Assembly: GCA_000497125.2 (NCBI GenBank)
Contig: CM035317.1
Span: 894,001-958,000 of the forward strand
Length of the DNA: 64,000 nt
Source of the DNA: Spironucleus salmonicida
Taxonomy: Eukaryota > Fornicata > Diplomonadida > Hexamitidae
Direction: 5' to 3'
Part shown: piece by piece, positions 33,114 through 45,282 of the stretch
Layout of the letters: each line of letters begins with the position of its first letter
Position numbering within the stretch: the first letter of the stretch is position 1
Translations under genes and position numbers: made by a program
The notes under the pieces: model-generated
The model's database searches: none
What the model was told of the DNA's origin: nothing
The model's input: only the letters and a program-made list of their open reading frames with translations

Positions 33114-35498
33114 ATGTCAAAATGTTCGTCCCCCACCGACCACATCGCCTGCCCTGAAAAATTTTACTGTCCTAGTGATGCCTCACAAGCCGAACAGAAA
33201 GACTGCCTCCCTTGTAATAAATCCTGCGAATAATGCAACGGACCCGATGCAAACAATTGTTTGACTTGTCCTACCGGATAATACCTAACAGAAGATTAAA
33301 CTTGCGCCGCCTGTGACGCTAAATGCGCAGCCTGTCGTGGATCCCCGACCATCTGTCAAGCCTGCGCTAACAGCTACGAGCTCAAAGACCAGACCTGCTC
33401 AACCTGCGTTATTTCACGAACCAAAAGCTGCACATGCGGAAAATCCATCAATTGTGCGACCTGTAAAGATGACGATCAAACAGTGTGCGGATTCTGCTCC
33501 AAAAAGTACGACCTGAACACGGAAAAGCCGTGCACGGTATGCAGAGCAGGCTACATCGAAACGACCATCGACCGCGTCAAAACCTGCGTTAAATGCGATG
33601 CACCTTGTACATCCTGCTCTGCAGAGGACGTATGCACCGCCTGCAAGGACGGGTACGTTTTGACCAACAGCACTTGTACAGTCTGCCAGGAGAATATCAC
33701 CGAAAACTGCATATGTGGCAGCGCGAAAAATTGTTCCACGTGCGATTTAACTGATATAGCTAAGTGCGGTAGCTGCTCTGGAAATTTCTAGCTTTCGGAC
33801 AGCAAAATATGTGAAACGTGCAAACCCGGTTACTTCGCCTCTAATACCTCGCCACTTACCTGCGAAAAGTGTCCCATCACCTGCCTGACCTGCACCAACG
33901 CTGCCACCTGCCAGACCTGCCAAAATGGTAACTTCCTCCTAAATAGCGTCTGCATCCCCTGCGTTGCCGGCCAAGCATAAGAGTGCACATGCGGGTTGGT
34001 CAAAAACTGCGATATCTGCGATACCAATAACGCATCTAACTGCGCCTCCTGTATCGGCGATTTCGAAATTTCTGGTTCTGAGCCCTGTACGGTCTGCAAG
34101 ACTGGTTTTTACGCAAATCTGGCAAGCCCAAAAACATGCTCAAAGTGCGCGCAGGGGTGCGCTATCTGCGCGTCAGCAAACGATTGTAATACCTGCGAAA
34201 ACGATTATTCCATGCTCGGTACCACCTGCGAAAAGTGCAAATCCGGCCAGTCTGGCCCCTGCCAGTGCGAGAGCTTCAATAACTGCGCCACGTGCGACCT
34301 TAACACCAAAAAGTGTTCATCCTGCATCACTAATTACGACGTTAACAGCGACCCGCCCTGCTCTTCCTGCGTCTCTGGCATGTTCCTCGACACGTAAAAT
34401 AGCTGCAAAAACTGCGCTGCAAACTGCTTAAAATGCGCATCATTATCATCTTGCACATCGTGCGACGCCGGCTACGCCATTGAAGGCGGGGCCTGCAGCA
34501 AGTGCCCCACAAATTGCAAAACCTGCACTTCCGCAAATTCATGCTAAACCTGCGAAAGCGGATTCCATCTGGTGTCATTATAGTGCGTTCGCGACTGCAC
34601 GGAGCAAACTGACTGCGCTGGAAATCAGATTTGCGATTCCACGTGCAAAGACTGCGCAGAGGGCTGCGCGAGCTGCGAGGTGAGCATTGGGGACTGCAAA
34701 AGCTGTGATTCTGGATATAAGCTAAACGGGTAAAAATGCGAGGCGTGCGCCGCTGGGTGCGCGATTTGCGATGGCGAGGCTTGTATGGCGTGCAAAAATG
34801 GTTATTATATGCTGAGTGGAGTTTGCACGAATTGCAGTGGAAATGATGGCGCTGAGTGCGTTTGCGGGGTGGAGAGAAAGTGCGCTGCGTGTGATAATGG
34901 GGATAGTTCGAAGTGTGGATCGTGTGTAGTTGGGTACGCTAAGGGCGAGTCTGGGAAGTGCGATTCGTGCGCAGACGGGTATATTATGGTGAATTTGGCG
35001 TGTGTCTAGTGCGATTTAAAATGCAAGACTTGCTGTAGGGGCGCAGAAATTTGCGACTCTTGCGCGGATTCATACCATATGACTACTAATTAGACGTGTG
35101 AGGCGGATTGCGGTGCTGGGATTGTGGATGGGATGGTCTGCGTGGGTGGTACTTCGATTCCATGTGGAGGAGTGGGATAGAGTTCGGAATGCAAATGCCA
35201 AAATTCAAAGAATTGCTTCACCTGCTCAGAAGACAAGTCTAAGTGCAAATAGTGCCTATCTGGATATATGCTAGAATAGGAATTATGTAATAAATGTGAA
35301 GATGGCGCAGTTAGTATTGGCGGATTCTGTTTTGTTGAATAGGTTAGTCCGGCCTAATCACTTTCTGGTGGGGCTATTACTGGAATTGTAATTACCGTTT
35401 TAATTATTATAGGTGCTATATGTTTTGGTATATTCTGGTATATGAAGAAAGTTAAAATAACGAAGCCACTGGTCGAGTCTGGCGTGGCTATCCAGTGA
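33114..35498 (+). CDS. Large cysteine-rich membrane protein, 794 aa
   Basis: ATG 33114 (MSKCSSPTDHIACPEKFYC) to TGA 35496-35498, intact under TAA/TAG=Gln. The ectodomain consists of repeated CxxC modules, including NQICDSTCKDC, a repeated TC(G/E)xxxNCxxCD element, and the GxFCFVEQ box before the helix near 753-775 ([18 protein letters not shown]), then FWYMKKVKITKPLVES. Base composition changes inside the gene: the first ~1.4 kb is C-rich on this strand (ACC, GCC, TGC codons), whereas about 34640-35160 is G-rich (GGG, GCG, GTG), which suggests a mosaic built by recombination. No signal peptide seen. Confidence 0.87.
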
Positions 35499-35714
35499 GA
35501 AATCAGAATTATAAGGAAAAATATTAATTATTTATAATTCAAATTCAAATGAGTATAATTGATAGATCAATAGCTAACTAACATTAACATAGCTTTACAT
35601 TTTAGATTGACTTAATTTATAAAATAATAAGATTTAAAGAATTAGAAAGCTAAAACTGATTAGCACATTAGTTTAGATTTAAAATTAAGTAATTTAAAAT
35701 TTAATTTCTTAAAT

Positions 35715-36125
35715 TAGTTTCTTAATGACTTATTTATGCTTAGCCATCTTGATGAAATATGGCGCTAGGTCAGTACCACTAATAGTATCACTACCAGATA
35801 CACAGCCATTACAATTACGACTACTTCACTGTTAGCTCAATTAATTTCTTGCTCCTCAATTATTTCAGATGGAAACAGGATTCGCCAACTTTAGAAGTAT
35901 ATTCTGTACATTATTAGCAATTAACAATATTATATTCATAGTCTGGAACACACGAAGCACACTGTAGAGGATTCATCATCTGTATTTATTAAAGCTAAAA
36001 TTATAATTTGCTCTATCTGTACACGCAGCACACGTATTCTTCTGAGAATTTGAATAGGTACATAATGTATTTACACTCCGTATCAACTGGAACTAGAATC
36101 TTCTTTCACATCATGTAGTTATTAG
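35715..36125 (-). pseudogene. CRMP 3'-end relic
   Basis: Minus strand: TEYTSKVGESCFHL (compare the VGxFCF box), a badly worn helix region, then PYFIKMAKHKQVIKK near 35720. Upstream are traces of modules around CxxC (CVPDYEYN-like) in shifting phase. No intact frame. Confidence 0.45.
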
Positions 36126-36436
36126 TAAATCATTATCATAAAAATGTAACTTATTCTTGTAGCATTTCAAAAAGAGTAATTAATTTCATAATTCACAATT
36201 GTGAAGAAAAGAATTAGAACCCATTTCAATCAATCTCTAAATGCATATATATGATGGTGATTTACTACTATAACTATCTTATATGTTTAAACAAATTCAA
36301 ATATATTGCGGTGGACTCAAGTATTCGTTAACAAACTGTTGTAAGTGAGTTATCATGAAGAGTAACGCATTAGTCAATAATATTTAAATTCACAAAAATA
36401 CCGTATATGACTTTATAATTATTACTATCACTTCTT
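36126..36436. other. Intergenic
   Basis: AT-rich spacer between two minus-strand CRMP pseudogenes. Nothing recognised. Confidence 0.45.
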
Positions 36437-37398
36437 TCATTTCTTGATGAAGTAAAAAGCAAGTCCACCACCAACAGCACCAACTACCACTAAAACAGCT
36501 ACCAAGATACCCGCAACTGCACCTCCGGACAAATTACGACTGGGAATTACAGCTAAAAAGCAGAAATCTCCAATTTTCTCATCGCCTTCGACGCACTCTT
36601 ATCATTTTTCGTCTTTAAGCACATACCCTGGAAGGCACGACCCACATTTACCGTAAGGTGTTAACATACACTTACCTTCAAATAACCGATAATTCTTAGA
36701 ATCTATGCAACCAGTGCATGTTGTCTTGTCGGCATCAGAACATGTACATAACGGATCAGTGCAAAGCCCAGCTGATATTTTCGGAAGTTTTGAACAAGTT
36801 AAGCAATTCTCTCCTCCTGGTCCACACCTGCATTATGTTTTCTGGTCAGCAGAGCCACAGTCAACTTGAATATTATTAACACATGCCTTATGTTCACTAA
36901 TGGGTCTACATGGAACTATACACATTTATTTTATGCTCATCTCATGGTTAGCTTTACATTTTGTGCATTTCGTCTAGCTTCTACATTTCTCGCAGGTGTC
37001 GTGGCAGACGCTACAGACATTACCAGTAGGTTTTAATTAGCAAAACTATGATTTTTTACAAGATTTCTCGGAATCACATTCATTTATAATAGCTTGAGAT
37101 TTTTTACATATATCGCCTGTAACTTCAAAGCCAACCGCACATGCTGTGCATTTTGCTGCGTTATCACATGTTATGCAGTTATCAGAGCATGCTTTGCATT
37201 CGGTCGAATCTTCATCTAAGTAATAATTTGGTTAGCATCCACTGCATACGTCTTCATTACCCTCTGTACAGGCATTGCAACCAGGATTAGCTGCAATATT
37301 ACATTTATTACATTATTTTCGCTTGTTGCAGTTGCATCACTTGGAGATACTTGTAGTTCTTGGCATTTCTTTCCGCTGTTGTCACATTAAGATGTCAT
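36437..37398 (-). pseudogene. CRMP with frameshift and in-frame TGA
   Basis: ATG 37396-37398 (MTSQCDNSGKKCQELQ) is in one phase. From about 37310 the cysteine modules continue in another (CNKCNIAANPGCNAC). An in-frame TGA at 36602-36604 replaces a Cys that the paralogue ending at 57741 has in ILKDDNCTDC. The helix is intact ([19 protein letters not shown]), but GGA of the usual FIKKGKK tail has become TGA (36437-36439), which trims three residues. It is the closest relative of the 56774-57741 pseudogene, sharing PSDATxTSxE, the C-RCGPxxxNCLTC element and a CTGCID segment. These two define a distinct short CRMP type. Confidence 0.7.
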
Positions 37399-38265
37399 TT
37401 TTAGAGTTTAATTTTATTATTATTATATTTATGCTAAATACTTACCAGTTTAATACAATATTTATTAATATAATTAGATATAGATAAAATGTTTGTTATC
37501 AGTTTTCAAGTATATATTGATTAGCACAATATATGCAAGAGTTATAAAACTAAAAATCAATAACTGAAGCTTTATGTGTAATCTATATATAAATATAAAA
37601 TTATATTATTTATAAATTAACTAATTTATCGAGTTACTGTATAATAGGTTAATAAATAAGCTTATAGAAAAGCTATAAAATGAGAAATGAAAATCATAAT
37701 TATAATGTAAACCTATTATTTTAATTCTAAAAGTTGTTATAATAACATATATATGAACTTCATAAATCTTATTTTCATTTAGTAAAATTATATACATTGT
37801 CAGATAAGGCTACGATAAAATAAAATTTATTTATCTAAAATTTAACAGATTGATCTGACGAAGGTTTAGAGTAATAAATTGATCTTGTATAGTTAGCATA
37901 TGTAAAGTCTGATGCTAAAAATGCAACCAATGAATAAAATATGTCTACCATTATAAATGAAATAGAAATAATCAAATTTATATTTTATGCTGTCTGTACC
38001 GCACTACTAAGCACATAGTAAATTATATAATAACAATTCTAGTTTTAACAATATTATTGTATACTTTGGGAAAAGCTCTAGGTAATATATAAGTCTACAG
38101 ATGCTGATTCATGGGGAACATATGCTTTAATAGAACTGAGTATGAAATCTCTTGCCGTATTATAAGTGCACAATAGATTAAAATTTGCATACAATCAACC
38201 GAACTAGAATATTGCTGCTGGTTTGAGCACTATATATAATCAGAGTAAGAAGGTATCATTAAAGT
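37399..38265. other. Intergenic
   Basis: AT-rich; nothing recognised. Confidence 0.45.
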
Positions 38266-38369
38266 AATAGCATGACTGACCGCATAGGATGAGTGGTTCT
38301 GGTGATAATCGGAGCAACTGTTGCGGCTTTAGCGTATTTACTTATCAGGATAGCTGAGATGGAATGAGT
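38266..38369 (+). pseudogene. CRMP helix relic
   Basis: Plus-strand VVLVIIGATVAALAYLLIRI followed by AEME and TGA looks like a solitary CRMP membrane helix, preceded by a TGA. There is no ectodomain. The call rests on hydrophobic pattern and context only. Confidence 0.35.
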
Positions 38370-39033
38370 GAAATCTTATTCATTATTTGCATAAGTTGTA
38401 AACCCTATCATATTATACCTACATAAATTTATTTTGAGTTTGTACAATTATAGGAGTTATAATTTTATCTCAATAAATCAATTAAGCGAGCTTGGAATTA
38501 TAAACCAATTCTCTATGTATTTGAATAGTATTGTTGTATAATTACAACCATCTAGCTGGAATGAGTAATACTTATTTTTAAAATAGATATAATTACAGTT
38601 ATTTATAATAATATCACATTTAATATACTGTTTTATGATTATCCAAATATATAATATATATAGGTATTATTTTGGTTTTTAATTTTTACTAATATTAAGT
38701 TATATAATATAAAACGGTATTTTTGAATTTAATTTAAAGATTGTAAGTTATTACTCATTTTACATAAATAATTATACCTACTATTCTTGCATATATTAAA
38801 ACGCATCATCACGTTTGTTCAGTTTACTGCTATTAATTTATATCTAATGTATGTAAAATTTAATTTAATAATATACATTATATAATATCAATTCCCATAC
38901 CTATCGTAAACTTTTCATACAATCTATCGTTACTTAATTATTGCACTTCTATTTCAATAAGCAAAAACACAATACCACCAATTCTCATTATTATTCAAAC
39001 TTATAACATATTCATATTTTCACGTCCATAAAA
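38370..39033. other. 5' flank of the 39034 CRMP
   Basis: AT-rich; nothing recognised apart from the A-rich start context CCATAAAA-ATG. Confidence 0.45.
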
Positions 39034-41448
39034 ATGTCAAACATGTGTAATTCTTCAAATACAACTACCTGCAGTGAAGGTTTCTTCTGTCCATCCAACG
39101 TAGGATCTGATGATACAGCTTGCTTCAAATGCAAATCAGAATGCGCAACCTGTACAGGAGAATCCGAAGACACTGCAACGTGTTTAACCTGCGCGGATGG
39201 ATAATATCCAAGCAGCGGAACCTGCGCAAACTGCGATTCGAAATGCGCCACCTGCACAGGAAGTGGAGACAGTGCCTGCCAAACCTGCACTAATGGAAAC
39301 GTTCTAAACGTAAGTTCGTGCACTGCCTGCACAACAAGCTAAATGACTGCTTGCACGTGTTCATCAGCCAAAAACTGCACAACCTGCGATTCTTCTGATA
39401 CATCAAAATGCGAAGCTTGCATACAAAATTTTGACCCCTCTGGAACAACCCCTTGCTAGAACTGCTTAACCGGATTTTTCAAGTCAACCAATTCTGGGAG
39501 TGATACTTGTACGGCATGCGACGTCAAATGCGCAACCTGTAGAGGAGGTGGAGCCACCGCCTGCCAAAGCTGTGTAAATGGGAACTTTCTAAGCAGAACC
39601 ACCTGCTCTGCATGCGTTTCCGGAAACTCCATGAAATGCACCTGTGGAACCTCTGAGAATTGCGTAACTTGCGCTGCAGATAAGACAAAATGTGCGACCT
39701 GCATCGGTGAATATGATATGTCTGCGAATCCTCCTTGCTCAGCATGCAAGGCAGGTTACTTTGAGAGTTCTGATATCCCAAAAACCTGCTCAAAATGTCC
39801 AGAAAACTGCGCAACTTGCACCGCAGAAACCACCTGCAAAACCTGCAAAGATGGGAACGTTTTAACTGCAAATTTGTGCGTTCCATGCACAAAAAATTAA
39901 ATGACTGCATGCACGTGCAAATCTACTAAAAACTGTCAAACATGTAATGCTGCTGATATGGGAAAATATGCAACCTGTATCAATAACTTTGACCACTCTG
40001 GAGCCAACCCTTGCTAAAACTGCTTGCCAGGATTTATCAAGGAGATCGATTCCGGGAACGAGATTTGTACGGCCTGCTCTGCGAACTGCGCAACCTGTAC
40101 CTCCAGTTCAGTATGCACTATCTGTAAGGATGGGTATTTACTAAGAGGCAATGAATGCGCTGCCTGCACAACAATATAAACTACTGCCTGCACCTGCTAG
40201 GGTGCAAAAAACTGCTCAATATGCGATATTTCTATGATTAAATGCGCAGCCTGCATCAACAACTACGAACTAACAGGATCCTCCCCTTGCGAGAAATGCA
40301 AGCAAAGATTTTTCGAGGACATTACTGCAATTCTCAATAAATGCACGGCCTGCTCTAATAACTGCACAACGTGTACATCTGCCTCCGTTTGCACAATTTG
40401 CGAGGAAGGGTTTTTGATTGAAAACAACATTTGCGTAGCCTGCACAGACGAAAACTGCAAAACCTGCTCAGCTAACAAAGACACCTGCACAGCGTGCAAA
40501 AATGACTTTTCAGTTGTAAACGGCAAATGCGAAAAGACATGCACCACCGCTGCCGAATGCCGGTCCAACTAAATTTGCGACATTATCTGCAAAACCTGCA
40601 CCGGTAACTGCGCGGTGTGCAAGGACGACATCGCCAACTGCAGGGTCTGCTAACCGGGGTTCCTGCTAACCGACAACACTTGCCGCTAGTGTCCGATGGG
40701 CTGCGCGAACTGCGCTGGCGACACTTCTGTTTGTCAGATTTGCCTGAACAATTTTTACTTCAAAAAAGATAAATGCTTCATCTGCACCGGGAACCTGAAG
40801 GAGCCGTGTCAGTGCCACCGGGCAATTAACTGCGGCAGTTGCGACCTCGAAAACCTATCAAGGTGCGCTACCTGCATTTCTGGGCACGCAATCGACAAGA
40901 ATGGGGAGTGTAGTATCTGCGCGTAAGGCTTTTTGATGCTGGGAGGCGTCTGTGCGAAGTGCGATTCCAGATGCGGTACGTGCTCGCAAAACGCGAAAAC
41001 GTGTGATAGCTGCGTCAAAGGCTACACGATGAACGTGCATCAGACGTGTGAAGAAGTGTGTGCGGATACGTTAACAGACGGGCACGCTTGCATTGGCGGT
41101 AAAGCTGTGTAGTGCGGGAGCCGCGGGCAGGTCACTGAATGCAAATGCGGGGATAGCATAAACTGCAGAATTTGCTCAGCTGATGGTAGCAACAAGTGCG
41201 GGGACTGCTTATACGGCTACAAAATTGAAGATGGTGCGTGCGCTAATTGCGTTGACGGGGCTGTTGAAGTAGGAGCTTTTTGCTTTGCAAGTGCAGAAGA
41301 AAGTAATCGTCTGTCTTCTGGTGCGGTAGCAGGAATTTCGCTGGCAGTTATCGCGGTGGTGTTGGGTGCTTCTGGTGGAGTTTTCTGGTATCTTAGGAGG
41401 GCGAAAATCGCAAAGCGGAAAACAGTAATGAAGTGGAGGTAGTAATGA
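39034..41448 (+). CDS. Large cysteine-rich membrane protein with internal repeats, 804 aa
   Basis: ATG 39034 (MSNMCNSSNTTTCSEGFFC) to TGA 41446-41448, intact under TAA/TAG=Gln. The first ~430 residues contain about four copies of a ~95-residue module of the form ACTC-x4-KNC-x2-C-...-NFD-SG-x2-PCQNC-x2-GF-...-C-x2-C (starting near 39340, 39640, 39900 and 40190). Then come NQICDIICKTC, ACIGGKAVQC, the VGAFCFAS box, the helix near 763-785 (SSGAVAGISLAVIAVVLGA) and the tail FWYLRRAKIAKRKTVMKWRQQ. Its last ~170 bp are the left end of duplication copy B; the matching sequence at 25806-25985 is a relic, so this gene is the likely source. Confidence 0.87.
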
Positions 41449-41624
41449 TGAAAGTGAGCTGTTGGATGTAAATATTTATTAAATTAGTATCTACTTGGTG
41501 ATAATTCAAAAGCTTGGCATTTTGCATTTTGGGGGTAAGTGACAAGGTGTGCTTAGAGGATGGGAAATAAAAACTCCATTTATAACGATAAAAACATATA
41601 TTGAAATATATAGTAGGGAATCTA

Positions 41625-43166
41625 TCATTGAGCTTTGCCTAGTATTGTAGCCGATTCATCAATTCGCTAATATACGTTTTACTTATTAGGTTTTACATTA
41701 CTATTCTTTTAAACTAAATTAGATTTTTTCTTCATTTAAACAGCATAGACTACTCCGCCTATAACAATGCCAACTACAGCTATTATACCAACAACGATTC
41801 CGATTATAGAGCCGCTGCTCATCTTATTTATTTATGGTAGACACGACCCGTCTACAGGACGAGCATTATCTTTGCATTAGGTGCACACAGTCTTGCTATC
41901 ACAGGTGAAGCAATTAGCAGGACACTACTCCCAACTATTACCATTATCTTATACCTTGCAGTAAAATCCAGCGAACTAGCTAATATTTTATTGGCATTAA
42001 TCATCGACACACTTTCCATCAGACGAAAACCGTGCATAATTTAAACATTCTGTGCAAGTGTCTGTGTCAGAGCAAACATTGCATAAATCAGGACATTAAA
42101 TACATATATTTCCAGAATCAAGTTCTTTACAGCTCTTACCCTAAGGACAACCTCTTTTATCTTCGCACTAATCCTTTACGCACTATTAATCATTGGTGAA
42201 TCTATATCCATCCAAACACAAATCACATGTATCAACTACTGAACATTGCTAGCAATTTTGAGAACATTTCAAACAGCGGTTATCCTTTTTCAAGTAGCCA
42301 GTTGAGCATCTACTGCAAACCTCTGCGGTATTACAAGTAGCGCATCCTTCCATGCAGTTAACGCAAGTCGAGCCAGTGCTTTTAGCATCACAGAACTAGT
42401 TAGGTCCGCAGGGATTATTTATGTTGCATTCGCTCGGAACGCACTCACCACCAACCAGATCGTGGTGGTCTTTGCAGAGGCCGCATACATCCTTAGACGC
42501 ACATGCGCGGCAGTTGGCCTTACAGAACGTGCACGTATTAGCCATCTTATCAAGCAAATAACCATCTTTGCAAATTTAGCATTCTTAGTATCTGGAACAT
42601 TTTTTGCAGTTTTCTGGGCAAGGCAAGCAGTCATTATCAAAAATCTTGTAACCCTCTATACATTCATAACATACGTTATCTTCGCAGTTTATACAGTTTT
42701 CTGGGCATTTCTGGCACACTTTATTTATAAAATTATAGTCAGGTAAGCATCGGCTACAGGACCGTTTGCTAGTGCATTCACTGCAACCTGGGGCGCAGGG
42801 CTAACAATTATGGAATCTATCTTTAAAAAATCCCTGGTTGCAATCTTTGCATACCCACTATCCACTGCAGATATTGCAGTCCTGCACGCATTTAACACAC
42901 TAACCGTCTTTAACTATGTATCCTGGGATACAGTTGGAGCATCCGCGGCTGCCACAATTTTCACAGTTTTCCTTACATGCCTTGCAGGTATTACTCTCTA
43001 AGTAGTATCCATATCGGCATGCTTAACACTTGCCCCGTGAAGACAACTAGCACCTCTTGCAGTTGAATATTTCACACGCTTTGCAAATTTGTGGCTTTTT
43101 TTTGTCAGTGCTTGGGCAAACAGTGCCTTCTGGACAGGTTTTTGTAGGGCAGATGTAGGGGTTCAT
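41625..43166 (-). CDS. Cysteine-rich membrane protein, 513 aa (duplication copy B)
   Basis: ATG 43164-43166 to TGA 41625-41627, the same length and start as the 26156-27697 gene and still open. The N-terminal third is nearly identical to copy A. The C-terminal third differs by many substitutions, often keeping Cys while changing loop residues, e.g. CARPVDGS versus CASLVDGA contexts. In the helix-tail junction a TTA has become TAA (AVQMKKK instead of AVLMKKK), a change that is harmless only because TAA encodes Gln here. Both copies being open suggests that at least one is under selection. Confidence 0.85.
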
Positions 43167-43755
43167 TTAATAAACTTTAGAAACTGTATTTACACTTATA
43201 TATACGAATTAATATAAATGATATTATTTGCTTACTTATGTTTTACTTATAATAATAATTATTGTGCGAAAGTAAAAACGATAGTTTTTAAAGTTTCTAT
43301 ATATATAAATTGTAATGTTTTTCTTTTTAACGATTAAATAATAAAAATATTATTATGGCAATAAAATTATATCCATAAAAATACTACATTACAATAAAAA
43401 CTTTCATGTAATGTGAAATTTTTATCCAAATATAATAATTATATTATTATTTTATATTAAAATATATACTCATTAGACTGTATTCAAAGTATATTATACT
43501 AAATTATTTATCAATATATTGTATTGAGCGATATATTATTGATACGCATCTTCAGTTGCAAATCATTGTTTTTATACCCATATAATATACTATAATTTAG
43601 CGTATTTAAGGTGCAAATTTAGTTTCCGCTGTATACGTTCTCAGATACTAAAGGCGTTTCAATCGATTAAATCCAAAATTTGCATCAAAGTATATAAATA
43701 CAAAAACTGTTAAAATAGCAGCAAAATGCGAAAAAGGTCCAATACACCGTGCGCG
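43167..43755. other. 5' flank of the CRMP, copy B
   Basis: Counterpart of 27698-28250; AT-rich, no gene. Confidence 0.45.
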
Positions 43756-44060
43756 GGAAGGGATTTCAGCGCGAATACTTGAATCATCATGTGCTAAATA
43801 AGATGGATGTGTAGAGAAGTGCAGTGAATGAAATACAGGTCATTTGGGCAGTAGAAGCGTTTTTGAGGTGTGCCTGTGGGAGCTATAATAGAAAAGTATT
43901 TAAATATGTTAGAGAGACTTTTCCCTGAAATATGGAGATATTTGTGTCGCAGGATACAGGAAGATAGCGAATTTGTGCGGTGTATGTACAGATTGGTATC
44001 GGTAATTAACTAAATTTGGAGAAAATTAGGTCGAAAGTGGAAATTCTGATCATATAGTGT
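43756..44060 (+). pseudogene. Unidentified coding remnant (copy B)
   Basis: Counterpart of 28251-28639. GFQREYLNHHVLNKMD and the downstream AVNEIQVIWAVEAFLRC are retained up to TGA 43926-43928. The second phase (LFPEIWRYLCRRIQED) follows without a start codon. The 3' part is shorter and more diverged than in copy A. Not identified. Confidence 0.35.
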
Positions 44061-44149
44061 TGAGTTGTGCTATGCTGCCCCAGATGCCAATTAGCTAAGA
44101 TGATAGGATATTGTGAACGGGAATTAGCGGACTGCTGCCGCGGCCTGCG

Positions 44150-44450
44150 GAATTGATGTTAAAGGAATTGATTGCAGGTATACAACCTCAGTTAGTAGTT
44201 GTATCTGAGGTGAGTATAAGACTTAATGCAGTTCTTGCTTCCATGGGTACAAATTATAAACGGGTAAATGCAAAAATATGTGAAGATGATTCTATCTAGT
44301 CAGCACCCTGATGTTTTGCATCAATAGAGGTATCTGGCAGCATCCCTGGAGGCGTGGTCGTCAGAATTATGGTTGCGGGCGCCTTCGGGCCAACCTTACT
44401 TTATATTCCGTCAAGAAGGCATGAACCGATAGCTGTCCTAATATTAACTT
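44150..44450 (+). pseudogene. CRMP C-terminal relic (copy B)
   Basis: Counterpart of 28680-28985, with the same broken plan: traces of KxCxxC, then a worn helix around 44330-44420. No frame is usable. Confidence 0.5.
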
Positions 44451-45063
44451 AGCAATATAGTTTAAATATAATATATTTGGCAAGAAAACATACTATATGC
44501 TACTGTAATCATGTGTAGGTGGGGGTTTTCAATCTTAAAAATAGCTATAATTCCCCATACTTAGGCTCACTATAGTAATCGAAAATATTGCTAATATAAT
44601 TTTTGAGCATAGCACTGGTTTTAATAAACTAGCGGTCGATGGCGATTCTTTATTAAAATTTATTTAAGTATTATATATTATTGTATATACTAAATTTTGA
44701 ATAAAAATGAGGATCCTAAAAGTCCAATTACAGCTACACTGAAAAGTCGGATTAATATATGATACTAGGGTATAACACAGTATATGGTACTTCTTGTTTC
44801 ATGAATCAAATTAAAATAAAATATAATGGATTAATATCGCCATATTACAGGTCATGGGTACAAGATGTTGCTATCACTACTGGGATAGCTGAGAACCTTG
44901 CTTTTTTTCTTAAAATAGATAACCTGGCCGATAGTCGCACAGCTGCTATCGATTACTATTTGACCAATAGTTCCTGTGATCATATTGCTGGTTTGCTGCT
45001 TTAGAGTGCAAAGTACACTATGAAGCTATTTTGCTCTAGATAATATCCAGTAGCATCTCTGTA
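44451..45063. other. Non-coding part of copy B
   Basis: Counterpart of 28986-29618. An 81-codon plus-strand standard-code frame is present but not conserved in length with copy A. Nothing recognised. Confidence 0.4.
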
Positions 45064-45282
45064 TCATGCGCAATCAGACAAAAGGAAGCCTCTCATGCAC
45101 TGGGTGGAGGCCCTCCAATCACGGAGCAAGCAGGTGTGAAGATTACCACATGTGCACAAAGAGGATATACCATCGGTACCACACTTGATATGCCTTCCAC
45201 CATGATAGAATTCACCATCCTTGAGCTCCTGACTGCGTATGAAACATATTTTCCATCCTTCTTCGCACATTAAAAAAAGCAC
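45064..45282 (-). pseudogene. CRMP scrap (copy B)
   Basis: Counterpart of 29619-29843: EFYHGGRHIKCGTDG, then SLCTCGNLHTCLL, in the minus strand. One Cys of copy A (FNCSQ) is Arg here (FIRSQ). No membrane tail. Confidence 0.45.
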
